From contig JASAND010028404.1 in the NCBI GenBank assembly GCA_030248195.1, positions 1-64,000 on the forward strand: a stretch of DNA of 64,000 bases, read 5' to 3'. The notes beneath the pieces were generated by a model. The model saw only the letters and a list, made by a program, of their open reading frames with translations, was not told the origin of the DNA and did not search any database. This DNA comes from Trissonchulus latispiculum (taxonomy: Eukaryota; Nematoda; Enoplea; Enoplida; Ironidae). The stretch's first letter is position 1; each line of letters starts with the position of its first letter. The position numbers were made by a program, and so were the translations under genes. This document shows, one piece after another, positions 54,069 through 64,000 of this stretch.

Positions 54069-54550
54069 TTCGTGAACTTCGTGCCATTGAACTCGGTCTA
54101 TGTTCTTTCACTTCTCAGCTGGCCGATAAACCAGTGAAATTTTATACTGATAATTTTTCTGTCTGCTCGATTATTCGAAAAGGCAGTAGTAAGCCACACC
54201 TTCAGGCTGTTGCCTTACGTATATACTTACTTACTTTGCGAAATTCTATCCGTCTTGAAGTGGACTGGATACCCCGAACCCATAATTCTGTAGCAGATTT
54301 TTTCAGTCGTGTTTCCGACTCTGATAACTGGACTGTTACGAATTTTGTTTTTGATACTCTTAATACTCATTGGGGACCTTATACTATTGACCGCTTTGCT
54401 AGCCCTTCTAATAGCCACTTACCGCGTTTTAATAGTAAGTTGTGGTATCCGGGCACCGAACAAGTCGACGCTTTCGCCGTCTCCTGGTCAGGTGAAAATA
54501 ACCCCCATCGCTCTATTCCCGCGTACTCTCAAGCACCTCCGCGCGAGTAA
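54069..54550 (+). pseudogene. RNase H end of the DIRS/Ngaro-type polymerase, 5'-truncated
   Basis: Open from just after the left repeat. Motifs: FRELRAIELGL, VKFYTDNFSV, then VDWIPRTHNSVADFFSR (the RNase H C-terminal Asp region), followed by the family extension TIDRFASPSNSHLPRFN and YPGTEQVDAFAVSWSGEN. The RT upstream of it is deleted. Known: this RH type sits between RT and recombinase in tyrosine-recombinase retroelements. Confidence 0.85.
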
Positions 54551-54864
54551 GGGGCTATCGGTACTCTGGTGGTACCAGTTAGGTATTCTTCCCCCTTTTG
54601 GCCGCTCTTACAGGAATACAAAGCTTTATACCCATAATCCTTTCAAGGCTCCTGTATTTTTTCTGGTGGTGGTTCATTATTTGTCCTTAGACTGGTGGTT
54701 CATTATTTTTCCGGTCCAATTTCGCTCAGCTTTAACCTCTCTGGAATAGCCGCAAACCCCCCCCCCATTCCCTCCCCGTTTTTTCTTCTATTTTTCTCTC
54801 CTTTCTTCCTTTTTTATCTGTTGCAGAACTGACTGATGTCTTCACTTCCTCTTTCTCCTCATCC

Positions 54865-55797
54865 GTGCCGCGTTCTGTATTTCCTTTCCTGCTTCAAGCC
54901 AAGGCCAGCTCTACTACCTCTCAGTATCTTTCTGCTCTGCGCAAATTCTTTGAATGGGCTTGCTCTCGTCGTCTCGAGTGGCCCCCTTGTTCCCCTCTAA
55001 CTGCCATCCTCTATTTTCAATACCTGAGTCACACCTCGCATTCTCTTTCTACTAGCACTACTGCCTGGAGCGCCATTAGCTGGGCCCACCACATTACTCA
55101 TCTATCCTCTCCAACGGACAATCCTTTAACCAAATTGGCATTGGAGGCTTGCAAACGCTCAGCGAAACCATCCCTGCCTCGTACATCCATTGTCTCTAAA
55201 CCACAGCTACATCTCATGCTTGATTACTTATCCGCCGATGGCTCGTTAGCGTCTCTTCGTTTCGCATTCCTCCTATCCTTGCTTTTCGCTGGGGCTTTTC
55301 GCATTAGCGAACTCTTGACTTTGCAGCCTCAGCATATACGTATCGCCGATTCCGTCCTCGAAGTGAACCTTGTTACTTCAAAAACGAAGCAATTTCACCA
55401 AACCGTCGTCAAAGTGCCCCGGGGTAACCTTCCGACGTCTCCCGCTCCGCTCTATCAACGATATCGCACCCTCTTACCGTTAGCGTCGTTAGCCCCTACC
55501 CGCTATGTTTTTTCCCAGCATGCGTGGCTCTTTTCTTACTACTTTACCTATGACCTATAACTCAGCCCGATCATATACCTATAACTCCGTAATTTGCTTC
55601 AAACCCTCCACTTAGATCCTCATATCTCTTTCCACTCTTTTCGCAAGGGTGCCACCACTGCCGCTGCAGATGCAGGCCATCCTCTTCACGTCATCATGCA
55701 ATATGGTCGTTGGACTCGGCCCGAAACAGTTACTCGGCACTATCTACACGCATCAGACACTCAGTTAATTGCCGCTTCTGCTTCTGTTACCTGACTC
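54865..55797 (+). pseudogene. Tyrosine recombinase of the DIRS/Ngaro-type element
   Basis: An N-terminal SAM-like core-binding part (STTSQYLSALRKFFEWACS) and a catalytic part with GAFRISELL (Arg at 55300-55302), then HSFRKGATT (His-x-x-Arg) and RHYLHASD (the Tyr nucleophile). The R-H-R-Y set is present. Two TAA codons at 55558-55560 and 55594-minus (within CTATAACTC repeated twice, about 55555-55595) interrupt one continuous frame, which reopens at once. The start is uncertain: the frame is open before the first codon given. It would insert circular DNA copies of the element; inactive here unless the stops are sequencing errors. Confidence 0.85.
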
Positions 55798-56104
55798 CTC
55801 TTTTACCACCAATCTACTACTACCTTACCTCTCTTACATTTTCCTCTTTCTGCTATTGTTTAATGTTAGTTATTTTGAAATAAATGTAAAAATAAATAAC
55901 TTTTACCCCAATTAATTTTCATTAACTAATTAACACAAACAAGTTAACGTTAACACGGGAGTGTTAAGCCTGCGCAGAACGCAATCTGCGCAGGTATTAA
56001 CTAATTTCAATTAAGTTTCTCTCACTAACTACTGAATATTTTTCGGTACTGTAAGCGTAAAAAATGTTCAGTTTTTCAAGCTCTACAAAGAATATGTAAC
56101 TTTT

Positions 56105-59099
56105 GTCCAAATACGTGTTCATCAAAGTTTTGCTAATTTATATGCTGGTTTTGCACGAGTACTGACATGTGCTCGTGTGAAAGGGTGGTTGTACGTGCGA
56201 CTTCCACTCGGCCGGCTGCTGGGGTTGCCAGAGCCGGATCGAATAGCGGTTCGGTACGTCCCCTGTTAGGGCACTAGGATAGGTGGGAGGTAGATTTAGA
56301 AGTAGAATTAGTTCGGTAGGTCGGTAGGTCGGTAAGTAGGGATTGCGTTGAATGGCTGCTGAGACAGTGAGTGAGTGAGTTTTGCATTTTTGCACAAATA
56401 GGCATCGGTAGGCACAACATAAGTAGGTAGGCATCGGTTAAGGCAATCATTATAAGTGTTTAGCAATTGAAGCAATTCAAGTTCTGCCAAGTTCTGCAAA
56501 ATACAAGCTAAAAATGGCCGCGAAGGCTCAATTGATGACCAGAAATTACTAGAAACGGTTAATATTGTCAGAAAGGCAATAACCAATGATTTTGAGTCAT
56601 TTCGTCAACTTACAAGTTCAAATGGGGCCCAAAATGCACATTTTGGGCTCGGAAAGCGAGAGAACGAGTAAAGGTTGCTGGGTTCGATTCCCGCACCATA
56701 ATTTTGTACTAATGGGTTTTAACCCATTTGATTCAGGTGCGGAGACTAGGCTACGCTGCTCTATCCAAATCTGAACTGCCCGTGGATCTCAGTCTTGTGT
56801 CTCTCAGATAGTCATAATCAGGTTGCTTATTGGTGGACCGCAGAAGTCCGGATCAGTCGTTTCAGTCAGTCAGTCAGTCAATCGGAGTCAGTCAATTTTG
56901 GAAGGTACATAGACGGCCTGTATTGCCGAGTAGTGGATTAAGACAGAGACAGCGAGCGTAGCACCGCCTGATCAAAGTGGGAGGCTAAACCTGAAACCGC
57001 TAAACTAAAACCTAATTCTTGGTAAAAATCTAAACACTATTTCTCTTTTCAACCATATCATGAATTCGACCGTTTTCGTCATCAATTTCATGTCGGGAGG
57101 CGTTTCTCCCGTGTCTCTGGCTTAACAGCCTTTCCCAACCCGCGAAGAAGAAGAAGCCGGCAGATTCATTGAACTTTGTAGTTGTGTTAATTTCCATTAA
57201 CTAGGAATAAGTAAGACAGCACCAGGAAATCCCCCCTTTTTCTATCTGTTTCCTCAAAAGACACTTCCGTACAGTAACCCTGTCTAGGTGTTGGAGCGGA
57301 CCTTCGGGAAAGCAGTGTCCAACATTCGGGGACTCACCCACAGCCCGATCCCAAGTTTAACTTCATTAATATTTGCTGATTTGTAGTTTTATTGCTTTGT
57401 AGTTTGGTGATCCGTTGTTGTAAGGACGGATAAAGAGTCGCACAGCACAAGCATATAGGCGCACAAGAAAGCATATAGGTATTACTTAGCAGAGGGTTGG
57501 AGACAGTGTAATAGTTAGGTAATAGAGACAGAGTTTGAGAAAAGGAGGAAGAAGAGGTACCACTGAACCTTGTCCCTAAAATATACATAAATTGGGTAAT
57601 ATTATCCTAAATTAGGATAATATTAATAATAAACTAAAGACGGTAACTGGCAACTCTGGTACAGTAAATTGAACACTGTACTGACCTGTAACTGTATTTG
57701 TTTTGCACAGCTTGTAACGACCCCTGGTAATAACGCTTGTTGTATTGTCATTGTCATTTCGCTTAAAATTTTTTTAATTTTTTTAATTAATTAATTAATA
57801 ATTTAACTAATTTTAATAAATATTTGGTGTGTCAGACTTAGAGTCTCAGAGTTTAATAGAAGCGCGATTGTCTCTGAAAGCCAGGCGCGTTAGCCACACA
57901 AGGAATTCACAGCCTAAGGATCAGATCAGGACCAATCAAGGTAAGTTCTGGTCAGAAATTGGAAGTCTCATCACCAATCCAGCGATCCAGTCAAAGCAAG
58001 TGCTGACCCCTCTTGCTGATCTGCTGGAGCCCGGTGCCACAAACGAACTCACAAAGAAGTCCCCTACAAAGGTTGGCTGCAGGGAATCTCTGATTTTGGA
58101 ACACCACCTTTCGGAGATCCGGTGCCTAAGTCTGCTTCGATAAGTGGATATGCTGACCTTCCGTGTGATCGAGTTTAAAGAGGATCGAGATTCAGATCTC
58201 ACTAACTTCATTACACAGACCAGGAAAATGTGTCTCCGCATGAATGTGAATTTTGTTAACAGTTCTTGACCGCCACCTAGTTGTCGAAAAGTCGATGTTA
58301 TAACAAAGTTAATACGACGCTGCTGCAGTCACTTTTCGCCTAAATATCCGGTTGTAGCAATGAACTTTAAATCTAATTAAATTAAATTAAATTAAATTAA
58401 ATCAATTAAATGTTATATGGGATGAAAGTGGAAACAAAAGCGGAAAAATCTTGTCTTGAACTTAACTTTGAATAAACAGATATTTTCCAAAACCTGCACT
58501 CTTGGCAACTTATACTAATTTATCTATTCGAAATTGCTCAAGGGTTTTCGAAAACACCGATTGTGGCAGCTTTCAATCTAGTCGAAATAACGAATTTTGC
58601 GACTGAACTGTTCACTGAGCCACTACTGCTATCAAATATATTTTGCTTTTAGACATATCATTGTATGCTTTTGTAAAATTAGATTTGGTAAATTGAATTC
58701 GGTGCTCTAAACCAGTAATTTCCTTTTTCTGCTAAATTGTTTTCATGTACGAACAACGATTTTAAAAATGAAACTGTTCTAGTTTTGAGAAGCTTGACAG
58801 CTGCAGGTGATAGTCCCTTTTGCTCACGGATTCTTGCAAGGTACCACTTCAGTACCACTTCACTCCCTTCGTGCCTTTGAAAGTCAGGGTAGGCGAGTAA
58901 AAGGCCTCCCAATCTGGTGATAGGTTGGGTGGGGGACACCCAAATATCTGCTATCGGGGCATCTGGTATTTTATATGCTATATTTTATGGTCTATTTTCC
59001 TGCCAATATCTCTTCTATGTCTTCTCTTGGACTCCAACTGTAAGTGTAACGGTTTTTTGTCAACTGTATAACCCCCCCTCCAGTTTCTATAATAAATAT
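56105..59099. other. Stretch without a recognised gene
   Basis: Noted: a tRNA-like B-box string GGGTTCGATTCCCGCACC near 56677-56697 without a convincing A box (SINE remnant possible); (CAGT)n at 56862-56880; a 104-codon frame at 57829-58143 (followed in another frame by FKEDRDSDLTNFI-type sequence) that looks protein-like but has no family I know; and (ATTAA)n at 58371-58402. Confidence 0.45.
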
Positions 59100-61190
59100 T
59101 GTAACACGGCCACTTGGCCTATTGTATTCTAGCTAGGTTTAGCGTGTTTTAGTTCGCTAAGTAGGGACTTTAGGGTTTAGGTTTCGGGGTAACTTAGTGG
59201 GAGTGAGTTAGGTTTCACGGATTTTCTGGTGTTCTAATTGGCGCGGCTTGTCGACGTTGGCCTGGAGCTATCTCCAGTCCAGGTTGCGTATCCAGCCGTC
59301 AGCGCACAGCACCCCCGTAAAGTAGTTTGGTCGCCCAACATCTAGTCCTGGGGGCCAAAACTTTACAATAGGCTGCCAGTTTCGGCCTCCACCTCGCCAA
59401 TTTTCATAAATTTTACGTACGTTTTGTGTATTTTGTGGGGAAAATATTTTCCGGAACCAAGGAAAATATTTTCGATTTATCTGAATTAGAAAAATCCAGG
59501 CCCACTAGGTATTTTACTGTTTCTTTTATTTAGGTACTTGATCCGGCGGATTCCTCGGTCATAGAGGAATCTGCACCTCAAGCGGGGGCAGTGGCCAACC
59601 CGCCTGGCTCTGAAAACCCGGGGCGGTCTCCGCGTGTCTTCGCCAGAGGGCAGTTTTACCCTCCACCTAGGTCGTATGTGCCCCCTCCCGTGCCGGAATC
59701 GGCACAGGGCCCAATTCCTGGCATTACACCGGATCTGGTGTCGGCCTTGCGGTTGTGCGCATACGGCCTGCCCGGTAGGTCTGGCCAGGCCGGACTTCCT
59801 GCTGGGCCCCAAACCCGCTGGCGTAATTCAGAACCGGACCCAGCTCCGCTGATTCGGGACCAGAATCAGCCTGATAGGCCGGGCTCTGACGAGCCTTACG
59901 TGTGGGACGACGAAGAAGGTACCCAGCTAGGAGCTAGCAGGGACCCACCTCCACAGCAGGAGCCTAAACCGTCTCCTGCCGGAGCTCAGCTCATCTACAG
60001 CTGACTCCCCCACCTGGCGGCCCTGTCAGACCACCGTCTAAACCAGAGCCGAAGGAATCTCTTCAGGCTAAGGAAATGGTGGATGTGGGCACTGACCCCA
60101 TACCACCACCGGATAATAAGGTGGTACCATGGGTCAATCCACTGGCCCGCCTAGTCAGAGTCCCACAAACTAGGACTATGTCACCGGCGGAATACCAGGT
60201 ATGCCGGTCCCTCATTACTCAGGGGCTGGCTGACTTGCCGAACGTCACATGGGGAGCACTCGACGAGTACTACCCGGAATTGTGCGCCGACTTGCTCAGC
60301 CTATGGCCCTCTGAAAGGGAGGATCCGGGTGCGGGACCTCCACCATTCCAACAATATGGGGCTCAGCCAGAGCAGCCTCATGCAGATGAAGCCGGGTTGG
60401 CTAATCTGCCTTTTCCACAGCACCCTGTGTATTGGCCGTCACGACCTAGGGCTAGGTCGGTGCCAACTAGGGCTGAAGCAGAGGCTGAACTTAGACGACC
60501 GGGCGGTCGGTCTCCCCTCAAAATCGAACAAGCACCGTCGGAGAATTCAGCTTCTCCCCCCATCGGTCGTCGTTGGCCTGTGGCCCGCAGGCAAGAACCT
60601 CGGAAAGAGGTTCCTGCCCCCCAAACGACCGGTTCCCACAATGCTGTGGCATTGGCCAAACCTAACCAGTTTGACCTCACCCGGCAATTGGGTGAATATT
60701 TGAAAGGCTTTAAGGGCATGAAGCTTTTTCAGGGATCTCAAAGCACGATTAAATTCATGAGTTGGCTAAATAACTTCGTGGCAACGGCCAATATGCATCA
60801 AGTTCCAAGCGAGCTCTGGCACCGGTTATTGTGGACCATAGTGGACGATAACGTGAAGGAGGCACTGAGTCCACAACCGCCTTCCACCTACGAAGAATTT
60901 ATCGTGGTGCTCCGTCAGTTGTACGAACCGCTTCCTACTACCGTAGAACAGTATGCAGAACAGTTCTACAGGAAGCAGCAACAACCTAACGAGTGAGCAC
61001 ACGATTTTGTCGCGGCATTGCAACTACTCGCGGCTAAAGCTTTTCCACTCGAGATGCCTCTCGAGAGGGAAAAGAAGCTCGGTGCCCAGTTTTGCCGCGG
61101 TTTACGGCAAGACCTCAGAAAACGGATTGGCGGAGCTCTAGCCGATCTATTGAACCAACTACAACCATTGAACCAACCAACCAACCACCT
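59100..61190 (+). mobile_element. LTR retrotransposon, 5' part with broken gag
   Basis: TGTAACACGG at 59100 resembles an LTR start, and TTTGGTCGCCCAAC at 59326-59339 resembles the leader/primer-binding region of Gypsy-type elements. Gag-like frames follow: 59540-60004 (Pro-rich), 60076-60996, then after a TGA at 60994-60996 the same frame continues to about 61190. The last part (YEPLPTTVEQYAEQFYRKQ then LEREKKLGAQFCRGLR) is the typical helical capsid region of gag. The frame also shifts between 60004 and 60076. No protease, RT or integrase: the element is cut at 61189 by another repeat. Confidence 0.75.
60076..60996 (+). pseudogene. Gag capsid-domain fragment of the LTR element
   Basis: 306 codons. 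The N-terminal half is Pro/Arg-rich and disordered-looking. The C-terminal half (from about residue 195) resembles a retrotransposon gag capsid domain: FDLTRQLGEYLKGFKG, FMSWLNNFVATANMH, WHRLLWTIVDDNVKEALS and YEEFIVVLRQLYEP. A single TGA ends it, beyond which homology goes on in frame for about 60 codons. The same element's upstream part lies in another frame at 59591-60004. Confidence 0.75.
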
Positions 61191-62107
61191 ATTGAACTAA
61201 CTAAATAGCTAAGGTTCGTTTCTCTATCACTTCCCATGCGACCACAGTGGCCAGTCAAAAATGGTGAAAATTCGAAAAATGAAAAATCGAAATTTCTCGC
61301 TGTGTATTCAACTTAGAAAGCTCAATTCTTTCATACAAAGGTTTTCTGGCACGGCGAATTGATTCCCGTAAGCAGTTTTGCCGTCGGACCCACCCATATT
61401 GCTGGGCTGGTTCCACTTTGCTGTCGGGAGGGTCAAGTCGGTACCGACTTCCAAGAACACCATATAGGACTGTGCATAGCCTCTCAAAACTTTGTCCATA
61501 GGGGTTTTCTGGTGCGCCCAGCTCATTTCCGGTGTCCGTTTTGCCGTCCGACCCACCCATTTTGCTGGGCTGGTTCCACTTTGCTGTCGGGAGGGTCAAG
61601 TCGGTACCGACTTACAAGAACACCATATAGGACTGTGCATTGCCTCTCAAAACTTTGTCCATAGAGGTTTTCTGGTGCGCCCAGCTCATTCCCGGAGTCC
61701 GTTTTGCCGTCCGACCCACCCATTTTGCTGGACTGGCTCCACTTTGCCGTTTGAAGGGTAAATCGGGTAGGGGGTCAAGTGGTCAAAAATAAAATTATTC
61801 AAAAGTGGTCAAATTTGGAATCAAGTGAAAGCCCTAAGTGAGCTGAACAACTTTTGTCATAGAATTGCATGCTCAAAGTGGCTGTAGAGTGCTGTGGTAG
61901 GGTGGGGTGGGGACTTAGGTGATTTTGGGTCAAAAATAAAATTTTTCAAAAGTGGTCAAATTTGGTACCAAATGAAAGCCCTAAGTGAGCTGAACAACTT
62001 TTGTCATAGAATTGCATGCTCAAAGTGGCTGTAGAGTGCTGTGGTAGGGTGGGGGTAGGGACTTTTGACACATATTATAGGGGTCGCTGCCGCGACCCCT
62101 ATGATAC
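61189..62107 (+). repeat. Third, rearranged copy of the GGGGTCGC-hairpin repeat
   Basis: From ATTGAACTAACTAAATAGCT onward it matches the middle of the elements at 32620 and 36415. It holds nearly three 163-bp units (CCGTCSGACCC at 61381, 61544, 61707) and two 150-bp units (61780-62060). It ends with the GGGGTCGC hairpin in the opposite orientation to the other copies (ATTATAGGGGTCGC-TGCC-GCGACCCCTATGAT, about 62077-62105), so two ends or copies were joined head to tail-inverted. Open frames crossing the 163-bp units shift with each unit and are not genes. Confidence 0.8.
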
Positions 62108-62478
62108 GTGTTAAACATACGAAATTTTGAATAGTCAATTTGACATGATTTTTTTGCAAAAATATTGGTATTTTATGATTCAGATGAACTAAAAATGACC
62201 CGCTCTTTCGAATGGTATAGTCAAAACTGTTCTGGCGTGCTTGCAGCAAAAAATTCGGCTGGGAGTTTTTCCCGCCCATGGGTTTTTTCCGCATTGGGTT
62301 TTTTCCCATCGGTTTGGTCGAAAATTTCTCACCAACGGTAAGCGCTAGAGAGACGTTTTATGGCTCATTTTGAAGCTCTTCGCAAGGCCTCATGGCAGTT
62401 ATCGTTAGATTTTCGATTTGTCGCTTAATAAAAAAGTTACAGCCAAAATTCTAAAATTTGGGGTTTTTTCCCGCCGCG

Positions 62479-62516
<38 letters not shown>

Positions 62517-62593
62517 CGTAAACACTTTAAGACAGAAATCGGAACTTTTTGAAAAATTTTGCAATATTTACCCTAAAATACCCTAGTTTTGGC
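62108..62593. other. AT-rich spacer with (TA)n
   Basis: GGGTTTTTTCC-type strings (62278-62310 and 62460-62472) and a (TA)17 run at 62480-62513. No gene. Confidence 0.6.
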
Positions 62594-63145
62594 CTATAGG
62601 TGAACCAGGCTACAGTTTACCCCCTGTGAGACCCCCCTACGGGGACGCCAGACCCCCTCCCCCCCCTACCTTCCCTCAACTACTCCCCCCCCCAAGCCGA
62701 GCTCAAACCCCCCCCTAAAATTGGGTCCAAACCAAGTAAAAAATGCGCAATTCTTAAAAAAGTTTTTTGCAATTTCTGAAAATTTTCGAAACAAATTCGA
62801 AAAAATTGCTGTAAATCAAATATAAACAGCTAAAGATGGTTATTTATAGCAATTAAAAGGTAATATACGCAATTATAAACCACAATCTGGGCTAATTTAG
62901 GCATATTTTAGTACAAATTTGTCAATTTTCAAGCCCTATTTTCGCATACGAAAACTATTGACAGAAGCTTTTGAGTATTTATAATGGACTGTACATCGAA
63001 AAAGGAGTATTTTTAGCTAAAAAAACTTGGGTACAGTTTAGGGGGGTCCTCCCCCCCAAATTTCGGATTTTAGTGGGGTCCCCCGAGCCAAATTTGGACC
63101 TTCTACTCCCCCCCCAACCCAAACAGGTGGTATATACACCTATAG
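62594..63145 (-). mobile_element. Dispersed copy of the CATAGGTG MITE-like element, reversed
   Basis: Starts CTATAGGTGAACCAGGCTAC and ends GTATATACACCTATAG. Its sequence is the reverse complement of 23705-24242 with moderate divergence (C-runs, AAATTTGGACCTTCTACTCC, TTTTCGCATACGAAAACTA). Being outside the tandem array, it indicates movement of this unit on its own. Confidence 0.8.
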
Positions 63146-64000
63146 CCATGGTTTGAAAAAAACCCACCCCCTTTTTGGGGGGAAAAAAACCACCTGCCTC
63201 CTGGGTCATGGGTTGGAGATATGAGCTCCAAAACATAGCAGCAGGAAGCGCGACTCTTTCTAACCTATGTCCGCAAAGATCAAGTCATTTGGTTCACTCC
63301 TGCTTATTTTATGACATTTTGAAAATGACAACTACTTTTTGGTTCAACCATCCAGAAATTAGTGCTGAATCAGGAACCTGTAGAATCCGGTTTCAAGTGC
63401 AAGCTGCTATTTTTGTGGCATTTTCGCGGAAAATTCTCTACACGATAGAATAATAAGTTTTATCAAATTACATCATTTTTAGCATTTTTCAAAAATTGCC
63501 CTATGTTTATGTGTTAAACTTTATGAAACCTGCAGTTGATGCAGCATTTTCAACGGCACATGAGATCTCAAAAAAGCTACTTAGATCGGGTTTTTTGGTT
63601 CATACTAACTAAAAAAGGGTTGAATTTTACACTGGAAGTGTCAGAATTGCGATAGAACAATTTTTAAGACCTGTGAGGGGTGGGTTTATTTCCTCCCATT
63701 TGGGTTTTTTCCCCCATGGGTTTTTCCCCCGCTACTTTTTGCATTATACCGCTCTAACGGTACAACTTAGAGAAGTGCAAATGGGCTTAAGGTGGCGCTT
63801 GCATTATCGGGATTATAGATATAAAATTTAGACCGATAGCTCAATTTTGAAGAAATCCCAACTAAACTTACTTTGGTTGGCGGGGCATCTTTTGACAAAA
63901 TTTCGGCAACGGAGACCACGTGCTTGGCTAGCTACCGGCATGGCTTAAAATGTCGAAATTTTATTATAGCTGCAAACGACAACTTCGAATGCACTAGGTT
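63146..64000. other. Window end, no gene seen
   Basis: AT-rich sequence with further GGGTTTTTTCCCCC-type strings (63160-63190, 63700-63730) that echo those at 62278-62310. The 92-codon frame at 63175-63453 has no recognisable content. Confidence 0.45.

Larger units (their letters stand above)
53873..56104 (+). mobile_element. Tyrosine-recombinase retrotransposon (DIRS/Ngaro-type), internally deleted
   Basis: Two direct repeats of about 155 bp (53909-54063 and 55898-56053, nearly identical, each containing CTGCGCAG-aacgcaat-CTGCGCAG) enclose an RNase H region and a tyrosine recombinase. A further shared string (AAATGTTCAGTT..TTC.A.CTCTACAAA) precedes the left repeat and follows the right one, giving a split-repeat pattern as in Ngaro-type elements. 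Most of gag and the reverse transcriptase are missing: the left repeat joins straight to the RNase H part. AATAAATG near 55877 may be the poly(A) signal. Confidence 0.8.

Noticed and set aside
55555..55600. A non-standard genetic code reading TAA as Gln, suggested by two TAA codons in the recombinase
   Set aside because: IFT88 ends properly at TAA after the conserved C-terminal motif, and no in-frame TAA occurs in host exons.
56677..56697. A second tRNA gene suggested by GGGTTCGATTCCCGCACC
   Set aside because: No matching acceptor stem, D arm or anticodon arm upstream; at most a SINE remnant.

Overview
The window reads as nuclear DNA of an invertebrate animal, species not determinable from sequence alone. 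It carries two ordinary intron-containing host genes: a ciliary gene (IFT88) and a histone methyltransferase gene (SETD2-like). Splice sites are GT-AG and introns are AT-rich. The rest is mobile and repetitive DNA of animal type: a Maverick/Polinton-like element, CR1-like and RNase H-bearing non-LTR retrotransposons, a tyrosine-recombinase retrotransposon, an LTR-element gag and several MITE-like elements.

1-14.3 kb: a decayed, virus-like Maverick/Polinton-type element. A protein-primed-type DNA polymerase B gene (PolB) runs leftward from 6539 with spliced exons and two N-terminal zinc fingers. Its 3' half lies in a 2.4-kb inverted repeat, so PolB exons occur twice, facing each other around a spacer near 2.4 kb. 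A block of about five 140-bp tandem repeats separates PolB from rightward genes. These encode a RING-like protein, two small proteins, a NADAR-domain protein, a TATA-binding-protein-like protein, a 110-aa protein, a Lys-rich basic protein, a 431-aa F54H12.2-family (capsid-like) protein, a membrane-anchored protein, a small zinc-finger protein and an 86-aa protein with a Bcl-2 BH1-like motif. Several of these genes overlap by 1 to 32 bases, which is a viral style of packing. No integrase or packaging ATPase was found in the window.

14.6-20.7 kb: sixteen exons covering the C-terminal 633 residues of IFT88. The N-terminal exons are not in view, so the virus-like element may lie in an IFT88 intron.

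20.8-41.6 kb: repeats. They include a CR1-like fragment, a tandem array of four and a part 2.4-kb units (23705-35440), a second repeat family with GGGGTCGC hairpins and 150/163-bp subrepeats inserted in unit 4 and again after the array, and a 3.4-kb hAT-like element (38225-41600) with an 8-bp target duplication and a nested foldback MITE.

41.66-43.4 kb: two exons of a SETD2-like gene (low-complexity N-terminal region, then the AWS cysteine cluster). The SET domain is not in the window. 43.7-48.8 kb: a CR1-like 3' end and a nearly full-length RNase H-bearing non-LTR element, both on the minus strand, the latter with a 2A-like motif.

48.8-64 kb: mostly gene-free. It holds a tRNA-Arg(TCT) gene, a deleted tyrosine-recombinase (DIRS/Ngaro-type) retrotransposon between direct repeats, a broken LTR-retrotransposon gag, and further copies of the repeats seen upstream.
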